A stretch of DNA of 64,000 nt from Clostridium sp. CAG:590 (GTDB taxonomy: Bacteria > Bacillota > Clostridia > Lachnospirales > Lachnospiraceae): contig HF987896.1 in the NCBI GenBank assembly GCA_000431135.1, forward strand, positions 56,598 to 120,597. The letters are read 5' to 3'. The notes beneath the pieces are model-generated. The model was not told where the DNA came from. It was given only the letters and a program-made list of their open reading frames with translations, and made no database searches. Positions 27,848-36,374 of the stretch are shown here, in pieces; positions within the stretch are counted from its first letter, which is position 1; the number at the start of each line of letters is the position of its first letter. Made by a program: the position numbers and the translations under genes.

Positions 27848-28897
27848 ATGGGAAAAAAGGAAATTATTTATAATGAGGACAATTCATTTATTGCACAGAG
27901 TAGTTCTATAGAGTGGAATAATCTATGTAATAATAGTGTACTTATAACGGGTGCAACCGGGTTGATCGGTGCAACGATAGTGCGGGGAATAATGGAATAT
28001 AATCGCTTGAATGCGGATAATATCAAATTATATGCGTTAGTTCGTAATCGGGAAAAGGCTGAGAAAATGTTCGCGGATTATATGGAAGATAGTACTTTAT
28101 CGCTTGTTGAAGGAGATATCAATACATTTGACGAGTTTTTGCCGGATGTTGATTATATTATACATGGTGCAAGCGTTACGGCTTCTAAGGATTTTGTAAC
28201 CAAACCGGTTGAGACGATCATGACAGCAATAGAAGGTACTCGTAATATATTAGAACTGGCACGTAGAAAAAAAGTGAAGGGTATGGTATATATGTCTAGC
28301 ATGGAGGTATATGGAACTCCGCTTGATGAACAGCCTCTAACAGAAGAACGAATGGGATATCTGAATCCGCTGGCAGTCAGAAGCTCGTATTCAGAAAGTA
28401 AACAGATGGTTGAGAATCTATGTGTTGCGTATAGTTCAGAGTATCAGGTTCCGGTTAAGATCATACGGTTGACACAGACGTTCGGACCGGGAGTAGCAGC
28501 CGATGATGGCAGAGTGTTTGCAGAATTTGCAAGATGTGCAACAATGGGTAAGGATATTCGATTACAGACAACAGGAGCAACGCAAAGGATGTATTTGTAT
28601 ACGGCGGATGCGGCAACAGCAATTTTGACGGTTCTTACTCAGGGTAAGCCGGGAACGGCATATAATGCGGCCAATATGGATACATATTGCTCGATTAGAG
28701 AAATGGCGGATTTGGTAGCAGAACATTTTGGTAATAAAAAATGTAATGTTGTTTTAGATATCCCGGATACACCAAATGCAAGTTATAATCCGATATGTCA
28801 TGTATATCTGGATTGTGGACGCTTAGAGGCGCTTGGATGGAAGGCGAGAGTTGGACTTGTGGATATGTACCATCGAATGATAGAATGTATGGAATAA
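27848..28897 (+). CDS. NAD-dependent epimerase/dehydratase (extended SDR)
   Basis: The 349-residue protein has an N-terminal extension of about 30 residues, then the Rossmann motif GATGLIG at 35-41, GDINTFDEFLPDVDYIIHGA, MSSMEVYG near 151 and the catalytic YSESK at 181-185. These are the marks of extended SDR enzymes acting on nucleotide sugars (epimerases, 4,6-dehydratases, decarboxylases). Its place 12 bp after a TarI-like cytidylyltransferase suggests that it works on a CDP-linked substrate, though it could also act on an unrelated nucleotide sugar. TarJ, which reduces ribulose-5-phosphate, is in a different family, so this SDR is not a simple replacement by sequence. The exact reaction is unknown. 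Confidence 0.8.
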   Translation: MGKKEIIYNEDNSFIAQSSSIEWNNLCNNSVLITGATGLIGATIVRGIMEYNRLNADNIKLYALVRNREKAEKMFADYMEDSTLSLVEGDINTFDEFLPDVDYIIHGASVTASKDFVTKPVETIMTAIEGTRNILELARRKKVKGMVYMSSMEVYGTPLDEQPLTEERMGYLNPLAVRSSYSESKQMVENLCVAYSSEYQVPVKIIRLTQTFGPGVAADDGRVFAEFARCATMGKDIRLQTTGATQRMYLYTADAATAILTVLTQGKPGTAYNAANMDTYCSIREMADLVAEHFGNKKCNVVLDIPDTPNASYNPICHVYLDCGRLEALGWKARVGLVDMYHRMIECME

Positions 28898-28948
28898 ACC
28901 AATGAGTATACAATAAGGATTAAGAAGGAGAATACATAGGAGGCAGTT

Positions 28949-29923
28949 ATGAAGTTAATTATACAGATACCGTGTCTGAACGAAGCAGAGACATTAGAAG
29001 TCGCATTAAATGATCTTCCAAAACATATTGATGGGATTGACGAGATTGAATATCTGATCATTAATGACGGAAGTACAGATAATACAGTAGAGGTTGCAAA
29101 GAACTGGGGTGTACAATATGTTGTAAACTTCAAGCAGAATAAAGGACTTGCAAGAGGTTTTATGGCTGGTCTGGATGCCTGTCTTCGGAACGGAGCAGAT
29201 ATTATTGTGAATACGGATGCAGACAATCAGTATTGTGGTGCGGATATCGAGAAATTGGTTCGACCAATTCTAGATGGAAAGGCAGATATTGTGATCGGTG
29301 AACGTCCAATTGATGATACAGCTCATTTTTCGCCATTGAAGAAAAAATTGCAGCATATTGGAAGCTGGACTGTAAGAGTTGCTTCAAAGTCTGATATTCC
29401 GGATGCTCCAAGTGGATTCCGTGCGTATAGCAGGGAGGCTGCGTTGCGCCTTAATGTTGTGAATCAATATACTTATACATTGGAGACAATTGTTCAGGCT
29501 GGACATGAGAAATTTGCGATGACATCTGTACCGATCCGTACCAATGATGAGTTGAGACCTTCCCGTCTGTTTAGCAGCATGTTCGGTTACATTAAAAAGT
29601 CTGTGGTGACGATTGCCCGTTCTTTTATGATGTACAAACCGTTACGATTCTTTGGCTTGATCGGTACGATTTTGTTTCTGATTGGTCTGATCTTAGGAAT
29701 CCGGTATTTGGTGTTTATATTTGCTGGTATTCCGGGTGGACACGTGCAGTCTCTCATTTTGGCATCTACTCTGATGATGATGGGATTCATGACAGGAGTA
29801 ATCGGATTGCAGGCAGATATTATAGCTGCCAATAGAAAGATAATGGAAGATATTCAATATCATGTCAGAAAGATGGATTATGATATGGAGCAGCAGAAGA
29901 GAGAAGCGGAGAAGAATGTATAA
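28949..29923 (+). CDS. GtrB/DPM1-like family 2 glycosyltransferase with C-terminal membrane helices
   Basis: The 324-residue protein has a GT-A domain: IIQIPCLNEAETL at 3-15, IINDGSTDNT near 33-42, and VNTDADNQY near 90. Two long hydrophobic segments follow at about 232-255 and 266-292 (FFGLIGTILFLIGLILGIRY; ILASTLMMMGFMTGVIGLQ). This is the layout of polyprenyl-phosphate glycosyltransferases, which charge undecaprenyl phosphate with a single sugar for transfer outside the cell. The GT-C-like protein at 23018-24877 would be a possible user. The tail (residues 293-324) is charged and helical. AGGAGG precedes the start. A hairpin lies downstream at 29931-29957. Confidence 0.85.
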   Translation: MKLIIQIPCLNEAETLEVALNDLPKHIDGIDEIEYLIINDGSTDNTVEVAKNWGVQYVVNFKQNKGLARGFMAGLDACLRNGADIIVNTDADNQYCGADIEKLVRPILDGKADIVIGERPIDDTAHFSPLKKKLQHIGSWTVRVASKSDIPDAPSGFRAYSREAALRLNVVNQYTYTLETIVQAGHEKFAMTSVPIRTNDELRPSRLFSSMFGYIKKSVVTIARSFMMYKPLRFFGLIGTILFLIGLILGIRYLVFIFAGIPGGHVQSLILASTLMMMGFMTGVIGLQADIIAANRKIMEDIQYHVRKMDYDMEQQKREAEKNV

Positions 29924-29930
29924 TTTTATG

Positions 29931-29957
29931 GACTGTCGTATGGCTCATACGGCAGTC
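29931..29957 (+). other. strong stem-loop after the GtrB-like gene
   Basis: GACTGTCGTATG pairs with CATACGGCAGTC (12 bp, one G-U, 3-base loop). It is followed by TAATTATG and not a T-run, so it is a poor Rho-independent terminator. It may slow exonucleases or reduce read-through to the next GT2 gene. Confidence 0.5.
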
Positions 29958-30016
29958 TAATTATGCACGGATGATTTGTTTGGTATCTTATGAATGGATA
30001 GATGGCAGGTTATAAT

Positions 30017-30760
30017 ATGGAAAAAGTGGTAGTATCGGTTGTTATGCCGGCATATAACTGTGAGAAATATATTGCACAGGCAATTGCTTCTGTTTTGAAA
30101 CAAAATGTTTCTTTGGAATTATTGATTATAGATGATGCATCAACGGATGAAACAAGGAAGCAGATAGAACCCTATTTATCGGATGAACGCATTATATATA
30201 CAGTAAATGAGAAAAATTGTGGCGTTGCAGTAAGCCGTAATCGTGGGGTTTCTATGGCGAGAGGAAAATATATTGCTTTTTTGGATGCAGATGATTATTG
30301 GACAGAGGATAAATTGGAGCGCCAATTAGCGTTAATGGAAGAGAAGCAGGCAGTGCTATCTTCAACTGCACGGGAACTGATGAACGAACGTGGAGAACTT
30401 TCCGGAAAGATCATTTCTGTGCCAAACGAGATTACTTATCGTCAATTGCTGAAGGGGAATTGTATCAATACTTCCGGAGTCATGGTATTAACATCCGTAG
30501 CAAAGCAATATCCGATGGAACAGGAACATCTGCATGAAGACTATATTATGTGGCTTCGTATTCTGCAGGAGTATAAGATAGCATATGGATTGAATGCACC
30601 ATTATTAAAATATCGCCTGATGGAGACAAGCAAGTCAGGAAATAAATTACGTTCCGCAAAGATGACATTCGGTGTGTATCGGTACATGGGCTTGAATATA
30701 ATAGAGTCTGTTTATTATTTTTGCTGGTATGCGATTAAGGGAGTAATAAAGTATCATTAA
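30017..30760 (+). CDS. family 2 glycosyltransferase, short
   Basis: With the start at ATG 30017 (GGCAGG 7 bp upstream; an ATG at 30002 would add 5 residues) the product has 247 residues. It carries the GT-A core: VSVVMPAYNCEKYI at 6-19, LLIIDDASTDET near 37-48, CGVAVSRNRG, and the metal-binding FLDADDYW near 92-99. A C-terminal segment ending in aromatic residues (YYFCWYAIKG) may lie on the membrane. It likely adds one sugar to the lipid-linked repeat unit of the second polymer. Donor and acceptor are unknown. It lies 19 bp before the first pyruvyltransferase-family gene. Confidence 0.83.
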   Translation: MEKVVVSVVMPAYNCEKYIAQAIASVLKQNVSLELLIIDDASTDETRKQIEPYLSDERIIYTVNEKNCGVAVSRNRGVSMARGKYIAFLDADDYWTEDKLERQLALMEEKQAVLSSTARELMNERGELSGKIISVPNEITYRQLLKGNCINTSGVMVLTSVAKQYPMEQEHLHEDYIMWLRILQEYKIAYGLNAPLLKYRLMETSKSGNKLRSAKMTFGVYRYMGLNIIESVYYFCWYAIKGVIKYH

Positions 30761-30779
30761 GAGTTAAGTCGGAGGATCT

Positions 30780-31916
30780 ATGAAAAAAATAGCTGTTATG
30801 GGGTTGGTCGGTTGGAATAATTATGGAGAGCAATTCCTTGCAAAATGTACCGAATATTTGATCGGAGGACAACAGGAGGTAGAATTTATTGATTTTGAGC
30901 CGCCTCATAATCCGATTGGCAATATGTTATATTATATGTTTATTGTATTATCGCGGTTGATACCCGTGAGGACGATATCAGACAAACTTGTCTGGTATGG
31001 GGTGTGTTTACGGTCAAAACGATATTTCAGAAAACATTTGCAACAGTGTGATAAGATCATATTTGCCTGTGGCAGTTACAAATATGGCACACAGAAATTG
31101 TGGGCATACTATTCACTGGCAATAGAACTGGCACAGAAAATGCAGATCAAAGTAATGTTTAATGGAGTAAACGTGCAGGATTATAATGGTGGTAATGGAA
31201 AATGTGAGTGGTTGAAACAGCATACTAATTATTCATGTGTTACACAGTTTACGACCAGAGATGGGGAACATGGTGTAGATAAATTAAATGCTGATTATCT
31301 GACGGATACCCCTGTGAAAGCAATTGCGGTAGGAGATCCGGCATTCTGGATTCCGGAATGTTATGGCATACAGAAGGAAGCAGAAACATCAATAATAGGT
31401 ATCAATCTGATCCGGGGACGGATATTTGAAGATTACGGTGGAAACATGACAGAAGAACGGTTGCTTGATTTTTACTGTGATTATATCAGATGGCTGGAAA
31501 GCAGGTCTGTTTCCTGGGAACTTTTTACGAATGGATTAAAAGTCGATTATGAATTTGGATTAAAAGTACTTAAAAAATGCAACATGGAAGATCATACGAT
31601 ACGAATACCGGAGAGTGATTTGGATTTAGTGAAAATGATCGCCGGGTATAAAGGAATCTTGGGTGCGAGATTACATGCATGTATTTGTGCATATTCATTG
31701 GATGTTCCGTTTGCAAGTTTTATATGGGATGAAAAGATGTTGCGGTTTGCAGAGATTACGGGCAATACAGAACGTTTTTTGACAGAAGATAAGTTGGATG
31801 TTGAGAATATGAAACAGTGTTTTATGTACAGTATGCAACAGCAATATGATGTGAAGATAAGAGAAGAATGGAAACAAAAGACGAAACAGTCAATTGATGA
31901 ATTTGTGAAAAGATAA
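30780..31916 (+). CDS. polysaccharide pyruvyltransferase family protein
   Basis: This 378-residue protein begins IAVMGLVGWNNYGEQFLAKC, the pattern of the PS_pyruv_trans family, and ends with KGILGARLHACICAYSLDVP (about 300-320), which is the family's most conserved segment. Members transfer a pyruvate ketal from phosphoenolpyruvate onto a sugar, or in other cases act as GT-B transferases (WcaK-like). Pyruvyl groups would add negative charge to the polymer. It is one of two adjacent family members, which are not close copies. The exact activity is not decided by sequence. It is 13 bp before the second. Confidence 0.8.
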   Translation: MKKIAVMGLVGWNNYGEQFLAKCTEYLIGGQQEVEFIDFEPPHNPIGNMLYYMFIVLSRLIPVRTISDKLVWYGVCLRSKRYFRKHLQQCDKIIFACGSYKYGTQKLWAYYSLAIELAQKMQIKVMFNGVNVQDYNGGNGKCEWLKQHTNYSCVTQFTTRDGEHGVDKLNADYLTDTPVKAIAVGDPAFWIPECYGIQKEAETSIIGINLIRGRIFEDYGGNMTEERLLDFYCDYIRWLESRSVSWELFTNGLKVDYEFGLKVLKKCNMEDHTIRIPESDLDLVKMIAGYKGILGARLHACICAYSLDVPFASFIWDEKMLRFAEITGNTERFLTEDKLDVENMKQCFMYSMQQQYDVKIREEWKQKTKQSIDEFVKR

Positions 31917-31929
31917 GGAGAAATATTCT

Positions 31930-32904
31930 ATGAATATCGTTGTATTTAATACGGCAATCGGATCCTTTAATCATGGGGATGATGTGATAATGCATAGTGC
32001 AGAAGACGCATTGGCACCATTACTTGACCGAAGTTATATTATGGAACTTGCAACACATATTGGCAATTTCAATTTTATTCATTATTTAAAAAACAGCAAA
32101 AAATTACAATTCGCGGATACATGTGATTATAAATTTATAATGGGCACCAATCTGTTATCGGCCGATCTGTTAAGATCGATCGGTCAGTGGGTGGTAGATC
32201 CTGTTTCCAAACGGTTATATAAAAACAGCATAATGGTTGGTGTAGGAATTACAAAAAGCGGCCAGACACCAACATTTTATACAAAAGCATTTTATAGGGA
32301 CATATTGCGTAAAGATATTGCGCATAGTGTACGGGATGAAGAGAGTAAGATTATGTTAGAACAGGCTGCAGGAGTCACGGTGTTAAACACAGGCTGTCCT
32401 ACGTTGTGGAAGCTGACACCGGAGGTGTGTAGCAAGATTCCGGTTCAAAAAGCAAAAAATGTTGTATTTACATTAAGCGGACAGTCAAAATACCAGAATA
32501 TGAAATGTGACCAGCAGTTGATTGATATTGTAGAACGCAATTATGATCATATATATTATTGGGTTCAGACATATGATGATGAAGGATATCTGAATAAATT
32601 ACATCATACGAAGGAATTTACACATATATATTCTTTGAAACAATATCAGGAAGTGTGTCAGAATGGAAATGTGGATTATGTAGGTACACGGCTGCATGGC
32701 GGTGTGTATGCTATGCAAAATGGTGTTCGTGCTGTTATTATTGAAATTGATCATCGTGCCAAAGGATTTAAAGAGATTAACAATATTAATTCCATTTCCC
32801 GCGACAATTTAGATGCATTAGAAGATTATATTAACGGGGATATTCATACAGAAATTCATTTAAGAGAAAAGGAAATTAAAGAATGGATTTCGCAGTTTTA
32901 TTAA
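31930..32904 (+). CDS. polysaccharide pyruvyltransferase family protein
   Basis: The 324-residue protein starts VVFNTAIGSFNHGDDVIMHS, which resembles the family's G-N-x-G-D-x-x-I opening, and has the conserved YVGTRLHGGVYAMQNGVRAV near 258-277. It lacks a signal peptide or spans. Its position between another family member and a flippase gene suggests that it modifies the lipid-linked unit in the cytoplasm before flipping. Two members in tandem imply two modified residues or two activities. The Arg-Leu-His triad typical of the family is intact in both. Confidence 0.8.
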   Translation: MNIVVFNTAIGSFNHGDDVIMHSAEDALAPLLDRSYIMELATHIGNFNFIHYLKNSKKLQFADTCDYKFIMGTNLLSADLLRSIGQWVVDPVSKRLYKNSIMVGVGITKSGQTPTFYTKAFYRDILRKDIAHSVRDEESKIMLEQAAGVTVLNTGCPTLWKLTPEVCSKIPVQKAKNVVFTLSGQSKYQNMKCDQQLIDIVERNYDHIYYWVQTYDDEGYLNKLHHTKEFTHIYSLKQYQEVCQNGNVDYVGTRLHGGVYAMQNGVRAVIIEIDHRAKGFKEINNINSISRDNLDALEDYINGDIHTEIHLREKEIKEWISQFY

Positions 32905-32916
32905 AGGAATAAGATC

Positions 32917-34380
32917 ATGAATAAATTATGGAAAAAATATAAAGAGTTACCGATTCAGGCGAAAGCAACAATCTGCTATACAATATGTAATATCATGCAG
33001 CGTGGTATTTCCATTATTACAATACCGGCATATACGAGGATTCTCACAAAAGAGCAGTATGGAACATACTCTGTGTTTCTGTCATGGATAGAGATATTTG
33101 AGATTATTGCAACGTTTCGTCTGGCATGGGGTGGTTTCGTAGTTGGTTTAACGAAGTACGAAAGAGAAAGAAATGCATATTGTTCTTCCATGCAATGCTT
33201 AAGTATAACGGTTACGAGTATTTTCCTATTGTTATATCTTGCCTTGTCACCGGTGATCAATGCATGTACCGGTATGAATACAATGATGACACTGCTTATA
33301 TTTGCTTTATTATATGCAATGCCTGCCATTCAGTTCTGGACTGCAAGAAGAAGAGTGGAATACCGTTATGTTTCTGTGCTTTGTGTTACGGCTATCAGTA
33401 GTTTTCTGATGCCTGTTCTGGGTGTGATCGCAGCGTGGTTTAGTGAGGATAAAGCAACGGCAGTTGTCGGAGCGAGAGTTCTGGTACAGGGAAGCATTGG
33501 ACTCGTGTTAATATGGGTAAACTGTCACAACAATTTTACATTTTACAACAAAGAATTCTGGAAGAGAGCATTAATATTTAATCTTCCGTTGCTGCCGCAT
33601 TACTTGTCGACGGTTTTGTTGCACAGTTCAGATCGTATTATTATAAAACAATTAGTAGGAACGGGAGCTGCCGGAATCTATAGCGTTGCGTATAGTGCGT
33701 CTATGGCAATGCAGTTGTTTGGAACATCCATCAGTCAGTCATTGCAACCATGGTTATTTAAGAAGCTGAAAGAGAAATCATACGATGGCATTAGTAATAT
33801 AATGAATTTATCGCTTTTGCTGGTTGCGGTATTGAATCTTATGTTGATCATATTAGCACCGGAGGCAGTATCCATACTGGCACCGAAATCATATCAGGAA
33901 GCAATATGGATCATTCCGCCATTGGCAGCAAGTGTTGTTGTGATGTTCTTTTATCAGCATTTTGTGAATGTTGAGTTTTTCTTTGAAGAAAGCAGAATTA
34001 CATCTGCAGCTTCGATTGGAGCAGCATTGTTGAATGTTGGATTAAACTATTGGCTGATACCGAAATTTGGGTATCTTGCAGCGGGATACACAACTTTGGC
34101 AAGTTATTCCGTGTTTGGAGTGGTTCATTATATTTTCATGTGTCTCGTTTGCAAAAAGAATAATTGTCCGAAGACAATATTTGATATTAAGATCATGCTG
34201 TTAATTATGGCAATGTTTGCAGGTGTTACCGTTGCGGTTGCAATCGGATATACACACTTGTGGTTACGTCTTGCTGTTTTAGCTATTATTTTGATATTAT
34301 TGATCGTAAAAAGAAAAGTGGTTGTCGGAGCACTGAAACAGATTATGAAGGGAAAAAGAAGTAAATCATCCCGTTTATAA
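32917..34380 (+). CDS. Wzx-like lipid-linked oligosaccharide flippase
   Basis: The 487-residue protein has 12-14 hydrophobic segments and matches the polysaccharide biosynthesis/MATE-like flippase superfamily: TICYTICNIMQRGISIITIPAYTRILTKEQYGTY-like opening (residues 17-50) with the ILT-x-x-x-YG motif common to Wzx and RfbX. The tail is very basic. It would move undecaprenyl-linked repeat units across the membrane. A Wzy-type polymerase is not obvious in this block unless the GT-C-like protein at 23018-24877 or the one at 54205-56115 plays that part. It ends the second polymer block, and a new promoter for glmS follows. Confidence 0.88.
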   Translation: MNKLWKKYKELPIQAKATICYTICNIMQRGISIITIPAYTRILTKEQYGTYSVFLSWIEIFEIIATFRLAWGGFVVGLTKYERERNAYCSSMQCLSITVTSIFLLLYLALSPVINACTGMNTMMTLLIFALLYAMPAIQFWTARRRVEYRYVSVLCVTAISSFLMPVLGVIAAWFSEDKATAVVGARVLVQGSIGLVLIWVNCHNNFTFYNKEFWKRALIFNLPLLPHYLSTVLLHSSDRIIIKQLVGTGAAGIYSVAYSASMAMQLFGTSISQSLQPWLFKKLKEKSYDGISNIMNLSLLLVAVLNLMLIILAPEAVSILAPKSYQEAIWIIPPLAASVVVMFFYQHFVNVEFFFEESRITSAASIGAALLNVGLNYWLIPKFGYLAAGYTTLASYSVFGVVHYIFMCLVCKKNNCPKTIFDIKIMLLIMAMFAGVTVAVAIGYTHLWLRLAVLAIILILLIVKRKVVVGALKQIMKGKRSKSSRL

Positions 34381-34399
34381 ATTCTTAAGAAAACCGATA

Positions 34400-34428
34400 T
34401 TGTAAAAATTACGTTAAAGTGGTATAAT
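34400..34428 (+). promoter_or_regulatory. promoter of glmS
   Basis: TTGTAA (34400-34405) and TATAAT (34423-34428) are 17 bp apart. The leader from the likely start point to the ATG is only about 75 nt, too short for a glmS ribozyme. Confidence 0.78.
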
Positions 34429-34511
34429 CTTGCTAGTTTTTTAGTAAATTAGTCTATTTTACATGTATATAATAGTAAGAAAACAACATTCGGGTATAAG
34501 GAGGACACAGT

Positions 34512-36338
34512 ATGTGCGGAATTGTAGGATATGTTGGAAAAGAACAGGCTGCACCAATCCTGTTAGACGGATTGGCGAAGCTTGAGTACAGGGGATATGA
34601 TTCAGCCGGAGTTGCAGTATATGACGGCAGTAATATTGAGATTGTAAAGGCAAAAGGAAGATTACAGGCATTGCGTGATCTGACCGGAGATGGCAAGAAA
34701 TTAAAAGGAACCATCGGAATCGGTCATACAAGATGGGCAACACACGGAGAACCATCTGTTACGAATGCGCATCCTCATTTTAATGAGAGCAAGACGATAG
34801 CAGTGGTACATAATGGTATTATTGAGAATTATCAGCCACTGAAAGAGAAGATGCTTTCAAAGGGATATCATTTTGTATCAGAGACAGATACAGAGGTTGT
34901 AGCACATTTGTTAGATTATTACTATGACGGCAATCCAGTCCGTGCAATTGAAAAGGTCATGCACCGGGTACAGGGCTCATATGCATTGGGAATCTTATTC
35001 AAGGATTTTCCGGATAAGATGTATGCAGTCCGCAAGGACTCGCCACTCGTTGTCGGAGCATCTGATGAGGGCAACTTTATTGCTTCGGATGTACCTGCGA
35101 TACTCAAATATACAAGAGAAGTTTACTTTATTGAGAATGGTGAGATCTGCGAATTGTCCGAAGAGGGAATTCAGTTCTATAATGAAGATTTAGAACCGAT
35201 CCACAAGGAGACGAAGACAATAGAATGGGACATTGAAGCTGCTGAGAAGGGCGGATATGAACATTTTATGTTAAAAGAGATTTACGAGCAGCCTAAGGCT
35301 GTATTAGATACGATCAGTCCGAGAATTAAGGGTGACAAGATTGTAATTGATGAGCTTAACATGACGGAAGAAGAGATTAAGAAGCTTCGTAGAATCTATA
35401 TTGTTGGATGTGGATCTGCCTACCATGTAGGTGTGACCGGAAGATATATTATTGAGAAATTAACCAGAATTCCGGTAGAAGTAGATATTGCGTCCGAGTT
35501 CCGTTATCGTGATCCGATCATTGAACCAGATTCCATGACGATCATTATCAGTCAGTCGGGAGAGACAGCGGATTCTCTTGCAGCGTTAAGAAAGGCGCAA
35601 GAGTTAGGATCAAAAGTATTAGGAATTGTTAATGTAGTAGGATCTACGATTGCCAGAGAAGCAGATAATGTATTATATACCTGGGCAGGACCGGAGATTT
35701 CGGTTGCTACTACGAAAGCATATAGTACGCAGCTTTCGGCATTGTATCTGTTAGCAATGCTGTTTGGTAAGACAAGAGAGACGATCTCGGATGAAGAATA
35801 TGCAGAATTATTAAGCGAGTTAAAGAGTCTTCCGGATAAGATTTCGGAGATTTTAGGGGATAAAGAGAGAATTCAGTGGTTTGCAAGCAAATATGCAAAT
35901 GCAAAGGATGTATTTTTCTTAGGAAGAGGAGTTGACTATGCGACCTCGTTAGAGGGATCACTCAAACTAAAAGAGATCTCATATATTCACTCAGAGGCTT
36001 ATGCGGCCGGTGAATTGAAGCATGGAACAATTTCCCTGATCGAGGATGGAATCCTTACCGTTGCAGTTGTGACGCAGCCGGATCTTTATGAAAAGATGAT
36101 CAGTAACATTGTTGAGGTTCGTACAAGAGGTGGTTACATCTTCACGCTGACCAACAAAGGCAACTGTGTGATCGAAGATAATTCTGATTTTACAGTCTAT
36201 ATTCCGAAGACACATCCTTGCTTTACTCCATCGCTTGCGGTTATTCCGTTACAGTTGTTTGGATATTATGTGTCAGTTGCAAAGGGATTGGATGTAGATA
36301 AGCCAAGAAACCTTGCCAAATCTGTTACAGTTGAGTAG
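34512..36338 (+). CDS. glmS: glutamine-fructose-6-phosphate aminotransferase (GlmS)
   Basis: The 608-residue protein is the standard length. The glutamine amidotransferase domain begins MCGIVGYVG, with Cys2 as the nucleophile, and has GHTRWATHGEPS near 74. Two SIS domains follow, with GCGSAYHVG (about 302), SQSGETADS (about 350) and EGSLKLKEISYIHSEAY (about 483), and the invariant C-terminus LAKSVTVE. It makes glucosamine-6-phosphate, the entry to amino-sugar synthesis for peptidoglycan and the surface polymers encoded here; GlmM is encoded at 6401-7753. AAGGAGG precedes the start. The LCP gene follows 36 bp later, and both end at the terminator at 37517-37565. Confidence 0.97.
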   Translation: MCGIVGYVGKEQAAPILLDGLAKLEYRGYDSAGVAVYDGSNIEIVKAKGRLQALRDLTGDGKKLKGTIGIGHTRWATHGEPSVTNAHPHFNESKTIAVVHNGIIENYQPLKEKMLSKGYHFVSETDTEVVAHLLDYYYDGNPVRAIEKVMHRVQGSYALGILFKDFPDKMYAVRKDSPLVVGASDEGNFIASDVPAILKYTREVYFIENGEICELSEEGIQFYNEDLEPIHKETKTIEWDIEAAEKGGYEHFMLKEIYEQPKAVLDTISPRIKGDKIVIDELNMTEEEIKKLRRIYIVGCGSAYHVGVTGRYIIEKLTRIPVEVDIASEFRYRDPIIEPDSMTIIISQSGETADSLAALRKAQELGSKVLGIVNVVGSTIAREADNVLYTWAGPEISVATTKAYSTQLSALYLLAMLFGKTRETISDEEYAELLSELKSLPDKISEILGDKERIQWFASKYANAKDVFFLGRGVDYATSLEGSLKLKEISYIHSEAYAAGELKHGTISLIEDGILTVAVVTQPDLYEKMISNIVEVRTRGGYIFTLTNKGNCVIEDNSDFTVYIPKTHPCFTPSLAVIPLQLFGYYVSVAKGLDVDKPRNLAKSVTVE

Positions 36339-36374
36339 CCACGGTGGAGGAATATTTTAGGAGGATTAAGTTTC

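Noticed and set aside
29931..29957. Rho-independent terminator after the GtrB-like gene
   Set aside because: The stem is strong but lacks a T-run, so it is recorded only as a stem-loop.
34429..34511. glmS ribozyme
   Set aside because: The leader between the predicted start point and glmS is about 75 nt and lacks the ribozyme's conserved core and pseudoknot pairing; regulation must be different.
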